In this document: in pieces, positions 61,028 through 64,000 of the stretch | How positions within the stretch are numbered: the stretch's first letter is position 1 | Layout of the letters: each line of letters opens with the position of its first letter | NCBI GenBank assembly: GCA_945860275.1 | Contig: CAMAPN010000004.1 | Coordinates: 1-64,000 of the forward strand | Length of the DNA: 64,000 bases | Direction: 5' to 3' | DNA from: Bifidobacterium breve | GTDB lineage: Bacteria > Actinomycetota > Actinomycetes > Nanopelagicales > Nanopelagicaceae | Notes under the pieces: model-generated | What the model was told of the DNA's origin: nothing | Seen by the model: the letters and a program-made list of their open reading frames with translations, nothing else | Database searches by the model: none | Translations under genes and position numbers: made by a program

Positions 61028-62037
61028 TAGATTTCCTCTTGTAAAAATCTGCTGACATAACGTGCGACAGCACTGACAGCTCCCATAGAGGTTGGGTAGT
61101 CCATCCGCGTGGGTCCAATAATTCCCAGAGTCGCTACTGCATCTCCAGTTGGCCCGTATCCAGTTGTGATCACGCTCGTTGAGTGCAATTTCTTATTCTC
61201 TTGTTCATGTCCGATTTTGACTTTCATCTCATCGACCGCCTCACCCAAAAGTCGTAGTAAGACAACCTGTTCTTCTAACGCTTCAAGGACTGGGTGCACG
61301 CTCTCATTGAAGTCTGGAGCATGGCGAGCAAGATTTGATGTACCAGAAACCACCACTCGCTCTTCGCTTCTCTCTATTGCCATTTCAAGAATCACTCCGA
61401 TAACCTGCCGAATATTGGTCGCAGTATTTTCTGTGAACTCCTCTTCAAGGCCCTTCAGAGTCTCTGGTAGCGCCGCTAACTTTTTGCCAACAGATCGAGC
61501 GTTGAGCTTACTTCGCAACAAGGTGAGGGTGCTCTCATCCATGTCGCGCGGCAGTTCCAAGATGCGCTGCTCGACCCGTCCAGTGTCAGCGATTAATACC
61601 AACATCAATCGATTTGGTGCAAGTGAAAGAACTTCGATATGTCGGACGGCAGAGCGCGTCAACGATGGATACTGCACTATTGCCACTTGATGTGTAACTT
61701 GCGAGAGTAAACGGACGGTGCGCGCGACAACATCATCGAGATCCACTGCGCCCTCAAGGAACTTGTCGATTGCACGTCGCTCCGGCGCGGAAAGTGGTTT
61801 CACTGTCGAGAGGCGATCAACGAAGACTCGATACCCTAAATCTGTCGGGATACGTCCGGCGCTTGTGTGCGGTTGGATGATTAGCCCTTCATCTTCAAGG
61901 GCAGCCATTTCATTTCGAATCGTTGCTGGCGAAATGCTCAAGCCATGGCGAGCGGCCAGAACTTTCGACCCCACCGGCTCATTGGTAGCGACGTAGTCCT
62001 CAACGATGGCGCGCAAGATTTCCATCCGCCGCTCCAT
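61027..62037 (-). CDS. hrcA: Heat-shock repressor HrcA
   Basis: The 336-residue protein has the N-terminal winged helix (R-M-E-I-L-R-A-I-V near residue 4; S-P-A-T-I-R-N-E-M near 36) and the conserved G-Y-R-V-F-V near 70. It represses class I heat-shock genes by binding CIRCE and needs GroEL for activity. I chose ATG 62037, which has an A-G-G-G-G-G ribosome binding site six bases upstream; a longer frame would extend across the operator side. A CIRCE element is just upstream, so it is self-regulated. Confidence 0.96.
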   Translation of the reverse strand: MERRMEILRAIVEDYVATNEPVGSKVLAARHGLSISPATIRNEMAALEDEGLIIQPHTSAGRIPTDLGYRVFVDRLSTVKPLSAPERRAIDKFLEGAVDLDDVVARTVRLLSQVTHQVAIVQYPSLTRSAVRHIEVLSLAPNRLMLVLIADTGRVEQRILELPRDMDESTLTLLRSKLNARSVGKKLAALPETLKGLEEEFTENTATNIRQVIGVILEMAIERSEERVVVSGTSNLARHAPDFNESVHPVLEALEEQVVLLRLLGEAVDEMKVKIGHEQENKKLHSTSVITTGYGPTGDAVATLGIIGPTRMDYPTSMGAVSAVARYVSRFLQEEI

Positions 62038-62066
62038 GAAGTACCCCCTACCCGTTACATTCTGGC

Positions 62067-62093
62067 TTGGCACTTGCGGTGCCCGAGTGCCAA
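62067..62093 (-). promoter_or_regulatory. CIRCE operator of hrcA-dnaJ
   Basis: TTGGCACTT (62067-62075), nine bases, then GAGTGCCAA (62085-62093): this fits the CIRCE pattern TTAGCACTC-N9-GAGTGCTAA with two changes in each arm at most. It lies 29 bases before the hrcA start. A TAAAAT -10 (62098-62093, minus strand) overlaps its edge, so HrcA binding would block transcription start. Confidence 0.9.
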
Positions 62094-62107
62094 TTTTAGG
62101 GGGAAAG

Positions 62108-62458
62108 CTAGATAGTTACGAGCGCAACCGAAGCGATTGTCAGCAGGATAAAGGCAGGTAACCCAGTGGCTGCCTTGCCCGCGCGAAAGTGGAGAATCAA
62201 CGCCACCGCCATCGTGCACCAGGCTCCCACGAGAGCTAACCATTGAATCGCGTTGGTGAACCATGAGTCATAAAGCCCGATCACTAGCCCGAGCGCGAGT
62301 AGCACTTCAAAGAAACCTACAACGCGTGCAATGCCATCAGGGACATTCACTTCTCGCGTACCCGATAGCCCCTTTTCGTTGCCACTGGCTTTTGAAATTC
62401 CAGAGAGCAAGAAGATAAGCGCCAGTAGAGCAGTGAGTACTAGATTCAATGTTTGCAT
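62108..62458 (-). CDS. DoxX-family membrane protein
   Basis: The 116-residue protein has four hydrophobic helices. L-S-G-I-S-K near residue 20 and the [14 protein letters not shown] block near 45-58 are typical of DoxX-type quinone-reducing or oxidoreductase partners. Exact role is unknown. ATG 62458 has a TACAAT box six bases upstream. Confidence 0.85.
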   Translation of the reverse strand: MQTLNLVLTALLALIFLLSGISKASGNEKGLSGTREVNVPDGIARVVGFFEVLLALGLVIGLYDSWFTNAIQWLALVGAWCTMAVALILHFRAGKAATGLPAFILLTIASVALVTI

Positions 62459-62464
62459 ATTGTC

Positions 62465-62470
62465 ATTGTA
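62465..62470 (-). promoter_or_regulatory. Candidate -10 element for the DoxX-type gene
   Basis: On the minus strand TACAAT, close to consensus, is followed by six bases and the ATG at 62458. No ribosome binding site is seen, which agrees with a leaderless mRNA. Confidence 0.55.
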
Positions 62471-62480
62471 CCTAAGGTCA

Positions 62481-63626
62481 CTACGAAAGTACTTCTCTGA
62501 CGATTTGATCCGCGAGAAGTCGCCCCTCTAGCGCAAGTACCACGCGCCCGTTCTGCCATTGCTCAGGGATAAATAGGCCGCGTTGAAAAAAACCATCCAG
62601 AACGTTGCGCTGTACATCACTAAAAGTAGAGAGCGCCATACCTTCACGCATTCGAATTCGTAGCATCACGCGCTCAGTTGACTTGTCATCTTCGGTGAGG
62701 AGTTCCTTTCCTGCAGATGGTGACTTTCCCTCTGCTATCGCATCGAGATATGTCTTGGGATGTTTAAGATTCCACCAACGCTCGCCTGCGACGTGTGAGT
62801 GCGCTCCAGCACCTAATCCCCACCAATCTCCACTGATCCAATACATCTGGTTATGTTTGCATTCATGTCCAGGTTTAGCCCAATTGCTTAGCTCATACCA
62901 AGGAAATCCTGCTGCGTTCATGCGTGCATCGATGAGCGCATATTTCTCGGCGGTCTGGTCATCGTTTGGCATGACAACTTCACCTCTTCGGACTGCTGCA
63001 CCAAACTTCGTTCCCTGTTCCACGATTAATGCATATGCGCTGATGTGATCTATTGGCAGGCTGAGCGCAAAATCCACGCTCTCTGCCAGATCGACAGCGC
63101 TCTCACCCGGCGTGCCATAGATTAGATCTACGCTGATGGAATCAAAGCCAGCACTTTTGGCAGCTGTAACTACCTCGCCCACTCGCGCCGAATCATGGGT
63201 GCGATCGAGAACTTGGAGTACGTGCGATTTCATGGATTGCACGCCAAATGAGATTCGGTTAAAGCCCACTTCACGAAGTTGATTGAGTGATCTGCTGTTC
63301 ACTGAGTCTGGATTGGCTTCCGTTGTAATTTCACACTCTTCTGTGATCTCGAATCGATTCTCAATAGCTCTGAGTATGCGAGCGAGTTGGTCTGGCGGTA
63401 GCAAGGTGGGAGTCCCGCCGCCAAAGAAGATAGTGCTAACTGCGCGCGTACCCAATCGAGTGCAGGCTTGCTCCAATTCTCCGATAAGCCCTTCGATATA
63501 CCCCTGCGAGACGCTGGCAACTGAATCGACGCCCTCGCGAAGCTCTGCTGGGGTGTATGTGTTGAAGTCGCAATAGCCACACCGCTTCACGCAGTATGGA
63601 ATATGGACATAGAAGGAGAGCGACAC
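62481..63626 (-). CDS. hemW: HemW-type radical SAM protein
   Basis: The 381-residue protein starts V-S-L-S-F-Y-V-H-I-P-Y and has the radical-SAM cysteine motif C-V-K-R-C-G-Y-C near residue 12-19 and F-F-G-G-G-T-P-T near 68. The N-terminal part reads as the HemW family (heme chaperone) rather than HemN, since the extra N-terminal residues of HemN are missing. GTG 63626 matches both the family start and the TAAACT box seven bases upstream; a longer frame from ATG 63674 is less likely. It follows the order hemW-hrcA-dnaJ with doxX between. Confidence 0.92.
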   Translation of the reverse strand: MSLSFYVHIPYCVKRCGYCDFNTYTPAELREGVDSVASVSQGYIEGLIGELEQACTRLGTRAVSTIFFGGGTPTLLPPDQLARILRAIENRFEITEECEITTEANPDSVNSRSLNQLREVGFNRISFGVQSMKSHVLQVLDRTHDSARVGEVVTAAKSAGFDSISVDLIYGTPGESAVDLAESVDFALSLPIDHISAYALIVEQGTKFGAAVRRGEVVMPNDDQTAEKYALIDARMNAAGFPWYELSNWAKPGHECKHNQMYWISGDWWGLGAGAHSHVAGERWWNLKHPKTYLDAIAEGKSPSAGKELLTEDDKSTERVMLRIRMREGMALSTFSDVQRNVLDGFFQRGLFIPEQWQNGRVVLALEGRLLADQIVREVLS

Positions 63627-63633
63627 GAAGGGA

Positions 63634-63643
63634 AGTTTATACT
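63634..63643. promoter_or_regulatory. Overlapping divergent -10 elements for hemW and the acyltransferase-like gene
   Basis: TAAACT on the minus strand (63639-63634) is seven bases before the hemW GTG. TATACT on the plus strand (63638-63643) is seven bases before GTG 63651. The gap between the two start codons is only 24 bases and the boxes share two bases, as at metF/crtE. Confidence 0.5.
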
Positions 63644-63650
63644 CTTCGAT

Positions 63651-64000
63651 GTGACGAGCACTGCCCCCGGTCAAAAACGCAAGCGCATCCTTGATGCTAT
63701 GCGCGGACTAGCAATCATTTTGATGGTTATCGATCATGCGCTCTCCGCACTTGAATCAATCGGCTTGAACAATGACATCGTCGAGTACTCACGGTTGACG
63801 TTCACACGTTTCTCAATGCCGCTTTTCATGGTTGCATCAGGCATCGTCTGGGGGCTGTACGGCCTAAAATTTAGACGGTGGATTGAAGTCTTTGCTCTCG
63901 CCGTGCTCCTTAATGCGATGATGCGCTTACTCTGGCCCGACTTTAACTTCCCCGAAATACTCATGGTGTGGGCGCTTCTGGCTATGGCATGGAAACTTAT
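63651..64000 (+). CDS. Membrane acyltransferase-like protein (partial, runs off the window)
   Basis: The visible 116 residues start with a basic stretch (Q-K-R-K-R-I), then D-A-M-R-G-L-A-I-I-L-M-V-I-D-H-A-L, the opening of integral-membrane acyltransferase/DUF1624-type proteins, followed by a second hydrophobic segment with F-S-M-P-L-F-M-V-A-S-G near residue 60 and two more helices. Such proteins often acetylate sugars or move acyl groups across the membrane. The start GTG 63651 is set by the TATACT box. The frame is open to the end of the window. Confidence 0.65.
   Translation, partial: MTSTAPGQKRKRILDAMRGLAIILMVIDHALSALESIGLNNDIVEYSRLTFTRFSMPLFMVASGIVWGLYGLKFRRWIEVFALAVLLNAMMRLLWPDFNFPEILMVWALLAMAWKL

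Overview
The window looks like one stretch of chromosome from a free-living actinobacterium with a compact, mid-GC genome. The housekeeping order is actinobacterial: hemW-hrcA-dnaJ-rsmE-phoH-ybeY-corC, leuC-leuD beside an IclR-type regulator, recG-rsmD-coaD-rpmF-rnc-mutM-smc-ftsY-amtB-glnB-ffh-rpsP-rimM-trmD-rplS-lepB-rnhB, metF divergent from a GGPP synthase, a PASTA kinase near class II DAHP synthase, and heterodimeric crtYc/crtYd lycopene cyclase genes. Intergenic gaps are very short, many genes overlap by 1-4 bases, and many starts seem leaderless. Carotenoid genes, a PPi-type phosphofructokinase and Cys/Lys-rich secreted proteins would fit a streamlined aquatic lineage such as Nanopelagicales (acI) or a neighbour, but this placement is inference. 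I see no insertion sequence, prophage, CRISPR array or integrase.

Region 1 (1-11.1 kb): the end of a LuxR-type regulator and a YbaK-like deacylase lead into a carotenoid locus. One arm (alpha/beta hydrolase, CrtA-like oxygenase, CruF-like hydratase, family 2 glycosyltransferase, CrtD-like desaturase) would tailor the acyclic end of a carotenoid. The other arm (crtE-crtI-crtB, with convergent crtYc-crtYd) builds and cyclises lycopene. A CDP-alcohol phosphotransferase and metF lie between the arms.

Region 2 (11.1-20.2 kb): a TPP riboswitch precedes a PnuC-type thiamine transporter gene overlapped by a small P-loop kinase. Then come a PASTA Ser/Thr kinase, endonuclease IV, two EamA transporters, ogt, class II DAHP synthase, a PPi-type phosphofructokinase and an unannotated 47-residue zinc-ribbon gene.

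Region 3 (20.2-43.4 kb, nearly all minus strand): era, the dprA-comM-yraN block, rnhB-lepB-rplS-trmD-rimM-khpA-rpsP, ffh, glnB-amtB, ftsY-smc-mutM-rnc-rpmF, a YceD protein, coaD, rsmD-recG and a FakA-like kinase. The PII protein lacks the tyrosine that is normally modified, and glnD is missing from its usual place. A tandem-repeat array precedes amtB.

Region 4 (43.4-64 kb): rpmB, an exported FKBP isomerase, thiL, a small Lrp-type protein, a large exported unknown translationally coupled to ddl, gpsA-plsC, HU, leuD-leuC with a divergent IclR regulator, tRNA-Glu and tRNA-Gln, gltX, and the corC-ybeY-phoH-hinT-rsmE-dnaJ-hrcA block behind a CIRCE operator. It ends with doxX, hemW and the start of a membrane acyltransferase-like gene. 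Apart from the intervals described in the feature list, no gene-free stretch exceeds 300 bases.
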